A stretch of 19,443 nucleotides of DNA from JAZKJD01 sp040384585 (GCA_040384585.1 JAZKJD010000023.1:1-19443), one strand, 5' to 3'; counted from the stretch's first letter, positions 1-8,334 are shown. Notes: generated by a model from the sequence alone, not told the origin. Translations and numbers: made by a program.

Positions 1-918
1 CGCTTGGATACACAAATTGAGAATATAGTTTATCTAAGCACTCTAGCGTATTTTTATATTGAAAATTCAGGTTCTCTCTATCATAAACTTGCAAGCAATC
101 CCTCCGATAGTATAGAACGGCTTAAAAAATTAAGGAATTTATCAGAAACTAAGCATATAGCATTTATCAAGGCATTAACGCTATTTATTGAAACTACCGC
201 TATAGAAAATAAACCATTAGAAGTTATTACTGAAAACTATATTACCTATCTGAGTGCTGTAAAAGATGCAAGAATTTCTAATCTCGCTAAACACGCTGGA
301 AAATTAGTTGAAAAAATTGATTTTAAAAAAATAAAAAGGGGAGCAACAGAGAATATTACAGTATTTACCGATTTACTTAAAGAATATAGGGTTCTAATTC
401 AGGTAGAAACTCAAACCGATGATAATAACAGCATTTATCACTCATGCGAGGAGAATAAAGATGAATTTTTTGATGCTGAAGAAAGCAATATTACTGAAAA
501 AAATCTTTCTGACGCTTCTCCCAAAGATTTTCCTAGGAATTTAAATTTAGAGATTCCTGGATTTATTTCACCAAACCAAAAAAATAAGCTTTATCGTTTT
601 TGGGACTGGATAAAAAAAACCTGGGAAAAGATAAAAGGTATTCTTAATAAATCAAAAAGTTCTGAAAGTGAAATTTCTTCTTATTCAACTAACCTTAACA
701 TTCAATCGGCTTATGATCCTAACAGTAATGAAATCTCCATTCTTTCAAACATTAACAAGATCACTCCCCATGATTGGGAACAAGATAGGAGGTCAGAAAT
801 CGAAACCCTGCCAAACACTTCGCAGAATCAGCATGCTTTATTTGCAAACGAAGCTACTCAAAACACTCAGGTAAATAGTATACCTTTCTTTAAGGGCAGC
901 TCTATAAATCATATATAA
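1..918 (+). CDS. Unrecognised protein, C-terminal part (5' end cut by window)
   Basis: An open frame runs from the first base of the window to a TAA at 916-918. A TTG at position 4 could be a start, but the frame is open upstream of it and no ribosome-binding site is visible, so the gene is probably truncated by the window edge. The visible part is about 304 residues. I do not recognise a family. The first 140 residues look helical and mixed-charge. The region around 195-220 is rich in Trp, Lys and Ile and could form an amphipathic helix. The rest is low-complexity and rich in Asn, Ser, Glu and Thr. There is no obvious signal peptide or long membrane segment in the visible part. The base composition is more A+T-rich than the conserved genes next to it, and it occupies the place where dnaE follows rnhB in many relatives. 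It may be a lineage-specific, possibly secreted, protein, but that is only inference. The gene converges on rnhB. Confidence 0.6.
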   Translation, partial: RLDTQIENIVYLSTLAYFYIENSGSLYHKLASNPSDSIERLKKLRNLSETKHIAFIKALTLFIETTAIENKPLEVITENYITYLSAVKDARISNLAKHAGKLVEKIDFKKIKRGATENITVFTDLLKEYRVLIQVETQTDDNNSIYHSCEENKDEFFDAEESNITEKNLSDASPKDFPRNLNLEIPGFISPNQKNKLYRFWDWIKKTWEKIKGILNKSKSSESEISSYSTNLNIQSAYDPNSNEISILSNINKITPHDWEQDRRSEIETLPNTSQNQHALFANEATQNTQVNSIPFFKGSSINHI

Positions 919-928
919 TCTGATTATT

Positions 929-969
929 AAAAAAAATACTTGAAGATGCAAATTCGCATCTTCAAGTAT
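929..969 (-). terminator. Rho-independent terminator of the lpx-rnhB transcript, overlapping the rnhB stop
   Basis: A perfect 14-bp stem (936-949 with 956-969) has a 6-nt loop. On the minus strand it is followed by seven T residues (929-935). The rnhB stop codon (962-964) and its last codons lie inside the stem. There is no T-run on the + side, so it should terminate minus-strand transcription; for the convergent + gene it would give only a weak 3' hairpin. Confidence 0.85.
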
Positions 970-1555
970 AAGAGGTATATACCCGCGCAACCGGAGCAAA
1001 TGAACGTCGGTGTATAGCGACTGGACCTAGTCTTTTTAAAGCCTGCAAATGGTAAACTGTCCCATAGCCTTTATGTTGTGCAAAACCATAACCAGGATAT
1101 TGCATATCCAGTATGCGCATTTCCGCATCCCTATGCACTTTAGCTAATATGGAAGCCGCACTAATTTCCGCTATCTTTTGATCACCTTTAATTATCGCTT
1201 GGCTTGGACAACTGAGTTGTGGACAATGTTTACCATCCACTAACACGAAGCTTGGTATCAAAGCTAACGCTAAAACAGCTCGTTGCATCGCCAATAAAGT
1301 CGCTTGAAAAATATTGATGCGATCGATCTCTTCAACTTCCGCACGTCCAATGGACCACGCTTTAGCACTTTCTTGAATTTTACCCGCTAAGTATTCACGT
1401 TTTTTAGGAGTCAAAAGTTTAGAGTCTGACAAACCATCAATCTTGCTTTTACTGTTTAAAATAACAGCTGCCGCAATAAGCGGGCCCGCTAGAGGACCTC
1501 GACCCGCTTCATCAACTCCGGCTATTTTAAAACTGGGCAGTTTGCTTGATTTCAC
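962..1555 (-). CDS. rnhB: Ribonuclease HII
   Basis: RNase HII cleaves the RNA strand of RNA-DNA hybrids and starts removal of single ribonucleotides from DNA in the cytoplasm. The 197-residue protein has the family's acidic metal-binding residues: the GVDEAGRG motif at 13-20 (D15, E16), VDGK at 106-109 (D107) and HRDAEM at 141-146 (D143). The usual SDSKLLTPKKRE segment is at 43-54. The length is normal for the family. The start is a GTG (1553-1555) with only a weak GGAA about 12 bases upstream. It is the last gene of the lpx cluster but is separated from lpxB by 184 bp containing an imperfect palindrome. A terminator overlaps its stop codon. In many relatives dnaE follows; here it does not. 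Confidence 0.95.
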   Translation of the reverse strand: MKSSKLPSFKIAGVDEAGRGPLAGPLIAAAVILNSKSKIDGLSDSKLLTPKKREYLAGKIQESAKAWSIGRAEVEEIDRINIFQATLLAMQRAVLALALIPSFVLVDGKHCPQLSCPSQAIIKGDQKIAEISAASILAKVHRDAEMRILDMQYPGYGFAQHKGYGTVYHLQALKRLGPVAIHRRSFAPVARVYTSYT

Positions 1556-1579
1556 TGTTGAATACAGTTCCAGTCATCA

Positions 1580-1735
1580 GTTACAACTCAGTAATCTTGC
1601 GCAGTACAAAAAGTTGTTGGCACGGATCCTGCCAGTGAATGCACTTTTTTGATGGCTTTCGCCACAAAAAGAAGTCGCATTTTCTGTCACCCCTGCCGCT
1701 TTTTAATTTTTGTACTACTCTGAGCTCAGTAACCC
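1580..1735. repeat. Imperfect long palindrome in the lpxB-rnhB gap
   Basis: The gap contains nested inverted repeats. AGTACAAAAA at 1603-1612 is matched exactly by TTTTTGTACT at 1707-1716. An imperfect hairpin at about 1635-1690 closes on TGGC-TTTC-GCCA. A perfect 10-bp palindrome, CTGAGCTCAG, lies at 1720-1729. The stretch has no convincing gene of its own, although a 30-codon frame starts with ATG near 1679 on the minus strand. It may be a dispersed repeat of a different type from the palindromes at 11,153 and 14,516. No second copy is visible here. Confidence 0.5.
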
Positions 1736-1739
1736 TTAT

Positions 1740-2900
1740 TCAATAATAATTTAAAAGTTTACGTATCGCATCCACTGCTTTTTCACTGGCATTGCAACAT
1801 AGTTGTTGGTGAAGCGTTAAAAATTCTTTTTGTAATGTGCTAACGATACCAGGATGATTCAAATAATAAAATAATGCCTGTGTTAAATTTTCTTCTGTTG
1901 CCTGGTCTTGAATAAATTCTGGTACTAAGGTTTTGTTAGCTAATAAGTTTGGTAATGCAATATGATCGACTTTTATTAAACATTTTGCCATAAAATACGA
2001 CAAAGCACTCATACGATAAGCAACCACCATCGGTCTTTTGAGTAGCATGGCTTCTAAAGTAGCGGTACCTGATGCCAACAAAACAACATCTGCCGCCGCC
2101 ATCACCCGGCGAGATTGGCCTTGTATGCTATACAAAGGTAACTTAGGCGCGATAGATAACGTAAGTGCAGCAAATTGCTTTTGTCTTTCTTCATTTACCA
2201 TGGCTGCCACAAAAATAAGTGTTGGATTTTTTTGATAGCAACACTGAGCCGTTTTAAGGAAGACTTCTCCTAAATAATCAATTTCGTTGCGGCGACTTCC
2301 GGGTAGCAACGCAATGATCTGCCCAGACTCAGGAAGTCCTAAGTGGCGACGTGCCACTAGCGGATCATTAAATAAAGGAATAGCATCTGCAAAAGAATGG
2401 CCTACCCATTCCACAGGAATATTATGTTCTTGATAAAAGCGTTGCTCAAAAGGAAACAGGGTTAGCATTAAGTCTACTCCCTTAGCAATCTTTTTAAGCC
2501 GCCAACGCCGCCATGCCCATACACTGGGACTTACATAATGTACGGTGGGTATGCCTTGCTGTTTTAATTTTTTTTCTAGTCCAAGATTAAATTCGGGTGC
2601 ATCAACACCAATGAAAACATCGGGTGGCTTGGAAATAAAATGCTGAATAATCTGGCGGCGTAAGCGCAATAGTTGCGGAAGTTGTTTAAGAATCTCACCA
2701 AGGCCCATCACCGAAAGCCTTTCCATAGGAAATAAGGCAATACACCCTTGTTTCTCCATTTCGGGACCGGCTATCCCCTCTGCAATAAAGGGAATATCTT
2801 TTGACTTTAAGTGCTTTAGTAAATCTGCGGCCAGCAAATCGCCTGAAGCTTCACCGACAACGATACCAATGCGTATTAGCCGATTATCGAATGATGCCAC
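1740..2900 (-). CDS. lpxB: Lipid-A-disaccharide synthase
   Basis: LpxB joins UDP-2,3-diacylglucosamine to lipid X, releasing UDP, to make the lipid A disaccharide at the inner face of the inner membrane. The 386-residue length is normal for the family. The N-terminal GEASGD signature is at 16-21, the MGLGEIL segment lies near residue 65, and the nucleotide-binding part includes LLPGSRRNEI and the later LLASGTATLEAML. The start is a GTG at 2898-2900. It lies inside the end of lpxA, so the two genes overlap by 17 bp and are probably translationally coupled. The gene follows lpxA in the standard lpxD-fabZ-lpxA-lpxB order. Confidence 0.96.
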   Translation of the reverse strand: MASFDNRLIRIGIVVGEASGDLLAADLLKHLKSKDIPFIAEGIAGPEMEKQGCIALFPMERLSVMGLGEILKQLPQLLRLRRQIIQHFISKPPDVFIGVDAPEFNLGLEKKLKQQGIPTVHYVSPSVWAWRRWRLKKIAKGVDLMLTLFPFEQRFYQEHNIPVEWVGHSFADAIPLFNDPLVARRHLGLPESGQIIALLPGSRRNEIDYLGEVFLKTAQCCYQKNPTLIFVAAMVNEERQKQFAALTLSIAPKLPLYSIQGQSRRVMAAADVVLLASGTATLEAMLLKRPMVVAYRMSALSYFMAKCLIKVDHIALPNLLANKTLVPEFIQDQATEENLTQALFYYLNHPGIVSTLQKEFLTLHQQLCCNASEKAVDAIRKLLNYY

Positions 2901-3657
2901 GATCCGATCTTTCTAAAGCGACCGCCATCAATTTTACTTCAGGGAAATCCGCTATTAATGGCTTTAGCTCTTCTAACGCTTGTTCTACTGTTAAATTTCT
3001 ACGAAAAATCAACTTATAGGCGGAACGTAAAGCGGCAATGAGTTCATCACTGAATCCACTTCTTTTTAAACCTTCTTTATTAAGACCACACACTCTGGCT
3101 TCACGCCCTCCTTCCACTAGAATATAAGGTAAAACATTTTGTCTTACCATGCTGGAAGCCGCAATGAAACTATGAGCACCGATCTGGCAAAATTGATGGA
3201 CGGCACTGTAAGCTCCGATGATAGTATAATCTCCTACGGTAACATGTCCCGCTAAAGCAACATTATTGACAAAAATAGTATGGTTGCCAATGACGCAATC
3301 ATGGGCAATGTGTGACCCCACCATAAAAAGATTGTTGTTTCCTATCTTTGTCACGCCTTTATCTTGTGCAGTACCGCGATTAATGGTGCAGTACTCACGT
3401 ATGACGTTATTATCACCTATGTCGAGAGTGGTTTTTTCTCCTTGATATTTTTTATCTTGCGGATCATCCCCTATCGATGCAAATGGATAAATTTTATTAT
3501 AAGCACCTAGTCGTGTTGGCCCTTTTAAGACAACGTGTGAAGCTATTATCGTTCCATAGCCTACTTCTACTTCAGGGCCAATTATTGTCCAAGGCCCTAC
3601 CGAAACATTTTCGGCTAACTTGGCTTTAGCATCAACAATGGCATGTGAATCGATCAT
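2884..3657 (-). CDS. lpxA: UDP-N-acetylglucosamine acyltransferase
   Basis: LpxA transfers a 3-hydroxyacyl chain from acyl carrier protein to UDP-GlcNAc, the first step of lipid A synthesis in the cytoplasm. The protein is 257 residues (E. coli 262) and is built of left-handed beta-helix hexapeptide repeats. The catalytic segment HIAHD is at 116-120, with H119 matching E. coli H125. The AGH and AVHQFC segments (around 136-157) that hold other active-site histidines are present. At the position of the E. coli acyl-chain ruler G173 this protein has Ala (A167, in the run AHSFIAASSMV), which may alter chain length choice. Its ATG overlaps the fabZ stop by 4 bp (ATGA), and its 3' end overlaps lpxB. 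Confidence 0.96.
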   Translation of the reverse strand: MIDSHAIVDAKAKLAENVSVGPWTIIGPEVEVGYGTIIASHVVLKGPTRLGAYNKIYPFASIGDDPQDKKYQGEKTTLDIGDNNVIREYCTINRGTAQDKGVTKIGNNNLFMVGSHIAHDCVIGNHTIFVNNVALAGHVTVGDYTIIGAYSAVHQFCQIGAHSFIAASSMVRQNVLPYILVEGGREARVCGLNKEGLKRSGFSDELIAALRSAYKLIFRRNLTVEQALEELKPLIADFPEVKLMAVALERSDRGIIR

Positions 3658-4118
3658 AATTTAGAAGTTTTATTGGTGTCTTGGCCAGCACCCATTAGTT
3701 CAGCTTCACATGCAATCTCTTCCTCAACTTTCGCCAGAACAGTGCAATTCCATATATCTTTTCTTATCCAATTGACTTTTGCTTCAATTCGCAGTTGGTC
3801 ACCAGGAAGAACCTGACGCCTAAAACGAACCTTATCGATACCGGCAAAGAGGTATAAGAAACCTTCTTTATTACGTTCTTTATTGGCATGTAAAGCAAGT
3901 ATACCGGTAGCTTGCGCCATCGCTTCCAGGATAAGTACGCCTGGCATAATCGGTTTTCCTGGAAAATGGCCTAAAAAATAAGGTTCGTTCACAGTGACGT
4001 TTTTAATAGCAACAATTGATTGACTCTGCTCTATTGAGATAACTCTATCGATCATTAAAATAGGATAGCGTTGCGGCAAATAATGTAATATTTCTTGTAT
4101 ATCCATCGTATCACTCAT
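3654..4118 (-). CDS. fabZ: 3-hydroxyacyl-ACP dehydratase FabZ
   Basis: FabZ dehydrates 3-hydroxyacyl-ACP in fatty-acid elongation and competes with LpxA and LpxD for hydroxyacyl-ACP. The 154-residue protein has the hot-dog fold signature with catalytic H51 in LGHFPGKPIMPG and E65 in LILEAMAQ. The start is an ATG (4116-4118) preceded by GGTAAG. A second in-frame ATG four codons later is less well placed for the family. It lies 35 bp downstream of lpxD and overlaps lpxA by 4 bp. Confidence 0.96.
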   Translation of the reverse strand: MSDTMDIQEILHYLPQRYPILMIDRVISIEQSQSIVAIKNVTVNEPYFLGHFPGKPIMPGVLILEAMAQATGILALHANKERNKEGFLYLFAGIDKVRFRRQVLPGDQLRIEAKVNWIRKDIWNCTVLAKVEEEIACEAELMGAGQDTNKTSKL

Positions 4119-4153
4119 AATTCTTACCCATATTAATAGACCCCTTTAACGAT

Positions 4154-5191
4154 CTAATCTTTTTTCTTATCCATAAATAAACCTTCGATTTTTTTTAAGC
4201 GTTTAACAATTTTATCCAGTTGCCGAAATCTAGCACTGTTTTTTTGCCATTCTCGCCGCGGTTGCACCGAATGCGTTGACGAGTAAATACCAGGGGTACG
4301 TATAGAATGAACAACGCTGGACATTCCAGTAATCAACACACTATCGGTAATCTCAATATGACCATTGATACAAACTCCGCCGCCTATCATGCAGTTCTTT
4401 CCAATATGCGTACTACCAGCAATACCTGTACAGCCGGCAATAGCGGTATCGGAGCCAATGTGTACATTATGACCTATTTGAATTTGATTATCTAATTTAA
4501 CACCTTCATCGATAAAAGTATCTTCTAAAGCACCACGATCAATCGTTACATTGGCCCCTATCTCTACATCATTGCCGATATGGACTTTACCTAACTGGGG
4601 AATTTTTATCCATTTCCCCTTTTCCTTAGCTAAACCAAAACCATCACTACCAATAACACTACCACTATGGATGAGTACGCGCTTCCCAATGAAGATACCA
4701 TCGTATAAAGTCACGTTGGCTTCTAAACGGCTATTAGCACCGATCGTAACATCTACGCCAATACTGCAAGATGGACCCATCACCACGCCTTCTTGTAGAG
4801 AAGTATTGGCTCCAATCACACAAAAAGCAGCAATCGACACACTGGGATGAAGGGTGCAATGTTCCCCAACAATAGCCGTTGGATGAATACCGGGCATGAC
4901 GGTTCGTTGCCTCTCAAAAAGCTTAGCAATTTTTGCAAAAGCAAGGTAGGGATCGGCTGTTACTAAGGCATTGCAAGGAGAACAAGCAAGATATTCTGGC
5001 TGTAAAATAACAGCAGAAGCTTTCGTATGAGAAAGGCATTTTAGATAACGTTTATTATCTAAAAATGAAATCTGGCCCGGTTTTGCATGTTGCAGCGTCA
5101 TGATGCCGTTAATAAGGCAATCAGGATCACCTTTTACATCAGCATCAATTAAGCGGGCTAATTCTTCTAATCGGTAACAACGCTGCGGCAT
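4154..5191 (-). CDS. lpxD: UDP-3-O-(3-hydroxyacyl)glucosamine N-acyltransferase
   Basis: LpxD adds the N-linked 3-hydroxyacyl chain in the third committed step of lipid A synthesis. The 345-residue length is normal. The N-terminal uridine-binding domain covers about residues 1-100 (RLEELARLIDADVKGDPDC). A beta-helix of hexapeptide repeats follows (about 102-310), with the catalytic histidine H241 in QIQIGHNVHIG, matching E. coli H239. The C-terminal helical tail (about 312-345) includes a lysine-rich end. The start is an ATG at 5189-5191, and no strong Shine-Dalgarno sequence is visible. A 210-bp palindrome-containing gap separates it from the skp-like gene, so it may have its own promoter or depend on readthrough. 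Confidence 0.96.
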   Translation of the reverse strand: MPQRCYRLEELARLIDADVKGDPDCLINGIMTLQHAKPGQISFLDNKRYLKCLSHTKASAVILQPEYLACSPCNALVTADPYLAFAKIAKLFERQRTVMPGIHPTAIVGEHCTLHPSVSIAAFCVIGANTSLQEGVVMGPSCSIGVDVTIGANSRLEANVTLYDGIFIGKRVLIHSGSVIGSDGFGLAKEKGKWIKIPQLGKVHIGNDVEIGANVTIDRGALEDTFIDEGVKLDNQIQIGHNVHIGSDTAIAGCTGIAGSTHIGKNCMIGGGVCINGHIEITDSVLITGMSSVVHSIRTPGIYSSTHSVQPRREWQKNSARFRQLDKIVKRLKKIEGLFMDKKKD

Positions 5192-5236
5192 GCGATAATC
5201 TAGGCTTTATTAAAATTTACTTGATAAGACTTCCAT

Positions 5237-5358
5237 AAATTGCTTTTTTCTTCACTATGTTGTTGCAATGTTAGCTCCGCCACTACTCATTGACTCCGTG
5301 TCAATTGTGCTACCGCCAGCCCGCGAACATCGCGGCGCCTTATTCTGAAGCAAAATTT
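5237..5358. repeat. Palindromic element in the lpxD-skp gap, possibly related to the obgE insert
   Basis: Two clear hairpins are visible: ATTGAC-TCCGT-GTCAAT at 5289-5305 and CCGCG-AACAT-CGCGG at 5321-5335. The outer ends, AAATTGCTT near 5237 and GAAGCAAAATTT at 5347-5358, are complementary allowing an indel. In order, the + strand shares TGTTGTTGCA, CTCAT(T)GAC, CCGCG and GCGCCT with the 99-bp insert inside obgE. This suggests a diverged member of the same repeat family, but the similarity is patchy. I see no gene in the gap. Confidence 0.45.
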
Positions 5359-5401
5359 CTAATGATAGATAGATGTGCCCCTTAAGTTCTGCATCTTTAT
5401 C

Positions 5402-5971
5402 TTAGACCTTTTTTAAAGCATCTAAAACCTGCGGAGTCATATCCATATCACTCTTCGCATACAAAGTACTACCCTTTTGAATAACAATGTCAACGCCAGT
5501 TTGTGAAGCAAGCTTACTAACAACACTGTCTAATTGCTGACTAAAGCCGTGTAATGATTCACTTTGTTGCTTAGATAAATCTTTTTGAAAGGAAGCCACC
5601 ATCGTTTGCACGTTATTACGATCTGTCATAATCTTTTTTTCTAAATTATCCCTCTCTCCGTTTTTCATAACGGCTGCATTCTTTTCTAAGTCTTGGGTTT
5701 CATGCTGCAAATCACGTTGCGCTTGCATGATTTTATCTTGCCGCCCTTTAAACTGCCTAGTCAAGGTTTCATTAATTTTACTTATCTGTGGCGCTTTTTG
5801 TAGTACTGCTTGCATATCGACGACAGCAAGCTTTAAACGAGCGGTATCGATACTCGCATTAGTATTGGTATTTGTAGGCGAGGTAGTTTTAGAAAAAGGG
5901 TACTTGCAAGCAGCCAACAAAAAACAAGCCACTATTAATGAGATTAAAGATAGTAACCGAACACTTTTCAT
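5402..5971 (-). CDS. skp: Skp/OmpH-family periplasmic chaperone, predicted lipoprotein
   Basis: Skp binds unfolded outer-membrane proteins in the periplasm and hands them to the BAM complex. The 189-residue protein has the OmpH-family pattern. The core starts at about residue 46 (RLKLAVVDMQAVLQKAP), continues with a long charged coiled-coil (about 70-145), and ends with DIVIQKGSTLYAKSDMDMTPQVLDALKKV. Its N-terminus, however, carries a lipoprotein-type signal: a basic start, a hydrophobic run and a lipobox LAAC at 19-22. Residues 23-45 then form a Ser/Thr/Asn-rich linker. Typical Skp is a soluble protein released by signal peptidase I, so membrane anchoring would be unusual. The ATG at 5969-5971 has a good AGGAGC ribosome site. 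It lies 23 bp downstream of bamA, its functional partner. Confidence 0.88.
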   Translation of the reverse strand: MKSVRLLSLISLIVACFLLAACKYPFSKTTSPTNTNTNASIDTARLKLAVVDMQAVLQKAPQISKINETLTRQFKGRQDKIMQAQRDLQHETQDLEKNAAVMKNGERDNLEKKIMTDRNNVQTMVASFQKDLSKQQSESLHGFSQQLDSVVSKLASQTGVDIVIQKGSTLYAKSDMDMTPQVLDALKKV

Positions 5972-5994
5972 ATCAGCTCCTTAAAATAACTACA

Positions 5995-8334
5995 CTAAAA
6001 TCCAGTTCCAATATTGAACTGGAAGACTTGGGTCTGATCACCTGGTTTAGGATTAATCGCCTTAGCCACACTCAAGCTTAATGTTACATTAAAAACAGGA
6101 ACTCGCCAATCTACATTTATACCTGTTGAATAGCGTACAGGGCCTGAAGCGGTCCCCCCTCGAGGCTGGTTAGGCCCAGTCACGCCCAAGGTAGAATAAA
6201 CATTACCGGCGTCGACAAATAGGCTTGTTCTTATTTTTTCCGATACCGACGCCGGCATAGGAACAATAACCGCCACACTCCCTACCGTCATCACATTACC
6301 TCCCAAAGGAAGGCCATTGCTATCTCGTGGACCCAAAGAACTTATTTCATAGCCCCGCACTTGGCCATCCGTTCCTATTCCTCCGGCATAGTAATTAGCA
6401 AAAAAAGGAAGTCCTTCTGTAGCACCAAAACCATTACCATACGCTAAACTTAAACGACCTTGTAATTTAAAATCATGGCCTAGGGGATAATAACCCATGC
6501 CGGTATAATTGGCCTTATAATACTCTATCGGCTTTCCACCAACCGGTAAGGCAAGTTGCATGCTTGCACTTTGATAAAGCCCTTTTTCAGGAAAAATTAG
6601 CCGATCTAAACCATTTCGTGTCCAGCCTACCGTAAACAAAAACTGGTTAAACTGTGTACCATGTTGTGTAACAAATTTTTGTACTTCCCTAGACAATTGG
6701 CTAGGCGTGGGTAAGTTTAGTTGTAATTTTTGTAATCCGCCAGAAAGCTGTAAGGTATCGCCTCTGGCATCGAAAGGAATACTATAATGGAGATCACCCC
6801 CATAGGTATTGGTACTATAGCTTGTCGTATTGAGATTACTTGGTGTAGAACGCTGATAAAAAATATCGAAGCCACGTTGTACACCGTCTAAGGTGTAATA
6901 GGGATTATTATAGCTTATGCTATAAATCGTAGCGGCGCGCGTATTATTAAAGTTAATTCCTAATTGATTACCCGTTCCAAAAACATCATTTTGATTTAGT
7001 GAAGCACCGACTACCGGGCCATTAGTACCATAACCTAAGCTAAATAAGGCTTGAGCGGCATGCGCTTCGTTGATGTTAATATCTAAATCAACTTGATCCG
7101 AAGTCCCAGGAATAGGCGAAGGTGTTACTTGTGGTTCTCCTTCGAGAAAACCACTCAGATTAAGCTGGCGTATGGATTCCTTGATGTCAGTTTCGGAGAT
7201 GAGACTACCCTCTTGCTGACGCAGCAAGCGACGAAATACTTCATCTTGCGTTTTTAAATTACCTGAAATATTGATATGTCTTACATAGACTCGATTACCT
7301 GGATCAACATAAAAGGTTAAAAAAACAGTTTTATTTTTTTCATCCACCTCCGGAAGTGTATTAACGGTTGAAAAAATATAGCCGAAATCCCCTAATGACT
7401 TTTTGATGCCCTGTTCGGCCGCGATGACTTTTTCACGGGAAAATGCTTGACCCGTTTTGAGTGGCTGAAAAACCTTTTGTAATTTCGTTTGATTGACGAG
7501 TAAACGACCTGTCAGTTGATAACCAGAAAGCCTATACAGCGGGCCCTCTGTTACATGGATAATAAGGTAGGCAGTTTTTCGATCCGGTGTCAAAGTCACC
7601 TGTGTAGAATCTGCTTTAAATTTAAGATAACCACGATCCAGATAATAAGATTGTAAGGCTTGCAAAGAAGCGGATAATTTATTCTGATTATATTGATCGG
7701 AATTGGTAAAAAAAGACCAAAAATGTGATGACGATACCGGCAATGCAGCGAGTAATTTTTTTTCACTAAACACATGATTGCCCAAAATAGAGATACCCGC
7801 TATCTGGACGGTAAGACCTTCCGATATTTCAATACGCAGCGCCACCCTATTATTGGATTGAGGAATTATTACTGGGGTAACACGCGCAGAATATTTACCC
7901 ATATTGTCATACTGCGTACGTAACTGAGAAATAAATCTATCTAAGCTGGATTTATCGAAAATTCGACCGGGTACCAACCCTATTTTTTTTATTATTTCAC
8001 TCAGTTTATCTTTGGGAATTTCTTTATTACCCGTAACATTGACTTCACTCAGGACGGGCCTTTCAACAACACGGATGATTAATGTATTTCCTTGCTCTTC
8101 AAGTCTAACGTTACTAAAAAATCCGGTCGCATACAGCGCATTAATAACCTGAGAGGATTGTTCTGGATCAAATGATTGGCCTGTCCTTATCGGCAGATAG
8201 CTCAAAACCGTATCACGGCTTACCCCCTGCAATCCTCTAACATCAATCCGGTGTAGATAGAAAGCGTGTGCCGGAATAGGGAGTAGAAAACTAATCCATA
8301 TGACATAGGGCAAAAAATATCTAAATAAACGCAT
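5995..8334 (-). CDS. bamA: Outer membrane protein assembly factor BamA
   Basis: BamA is the Omp85 core of the BAM complex that inserts beta-barrel proteins into the outer membrane. The 779-residue protein has a signal peptide with a likely cut after AHA (residue 24). Five POTRA domains follow, at roughly 25-425. A C-terminal 16-strand barrel contains the Omp85 motif VRGY at 659-662 and ends in a terminal phenylalanine (FNIGTGF), as outer-membrane proteins do. The length is close to E. coli BamA (about 810). The start is an ATG at 8332-8334 with no strong Shine-Dalgarno sequence. Only 22 bp separate it from the dxr stop, where rseP is found in many relatives. The skp-like gene follows, so assembly factor and chaperone are probably cotranscribed. 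Confidence 0.97.
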   Translation of the reverse strand: MRLFRYFLPYVIWISFLLPIPAHAFYLHRIDVRGLQGVSRDTVLSYLPIRTGQSFDPEQSSQVINALYATGFFSNVRLEEQGNTLIIRVVERPVLSEVNVTGNKEIPKDKLSEIIKKIGLVPGRIFDKSSLDRFISQLRTQYDNMGKYSARVTPVIIPQSNNRVALRIEISEGLTVQIAGISILGNHVFSEKKLLAALPVSSSHFWSFFTNSDQYNQNKLSASLQALQSYYLDRGYLKFKADSTQVTLTPDRKTAYLIIHVTEGPLYRLSGYQLTGRLLVNQTKLQKVFQPLKTGQAFSREKVIAAEQGIKKSLGDFGYIFSTVNTLPEVDEKNKTVFLTFYVDPGNRVYVRHINISGNLKTQDEVFRRLLRQQEGSLISETDIKESIRQLNLSGFLEGEPQVTPSPIPGTSDQVDLDININEAHAAQALFSLGYGTNGPVVGASLNQNDVFGTGNQLGINFNNTRAATIYSISYNNPYYTLDGVQRGFDIFYQRSTPSNLNTTSYSTNTYGGDLHYSIPFDARGDTLQLSGGLQKLQLNLPTPSQLSREVQKFVTQHGTQFNQFLFTVGWTRNGLDRLIFPEKGLYQSASMQLALPVGGKPIEYYKANYTGMGYYPLGHDFKLQGRLSLAYGNGFGATEGLPFFANYYAGGIGTDGQVRGYEISSLGPRDSNGLPLGGNVMTVGSVAVIVPMPASVSEKIRTSLFVDAGNVYSTLGVTGPNQPRGGTASGPVRYSTGINVDWRVPVFNVTLSLSVAKAINPKPGDQTQVFQFNIGTGF

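Noticed and set aside
6345..6370. VRGY instead of VRGF in BamA
   Set aside because: The Omp85 motif is generally given as (V/I)RG(F/Y), so Tyr is within normal variation.
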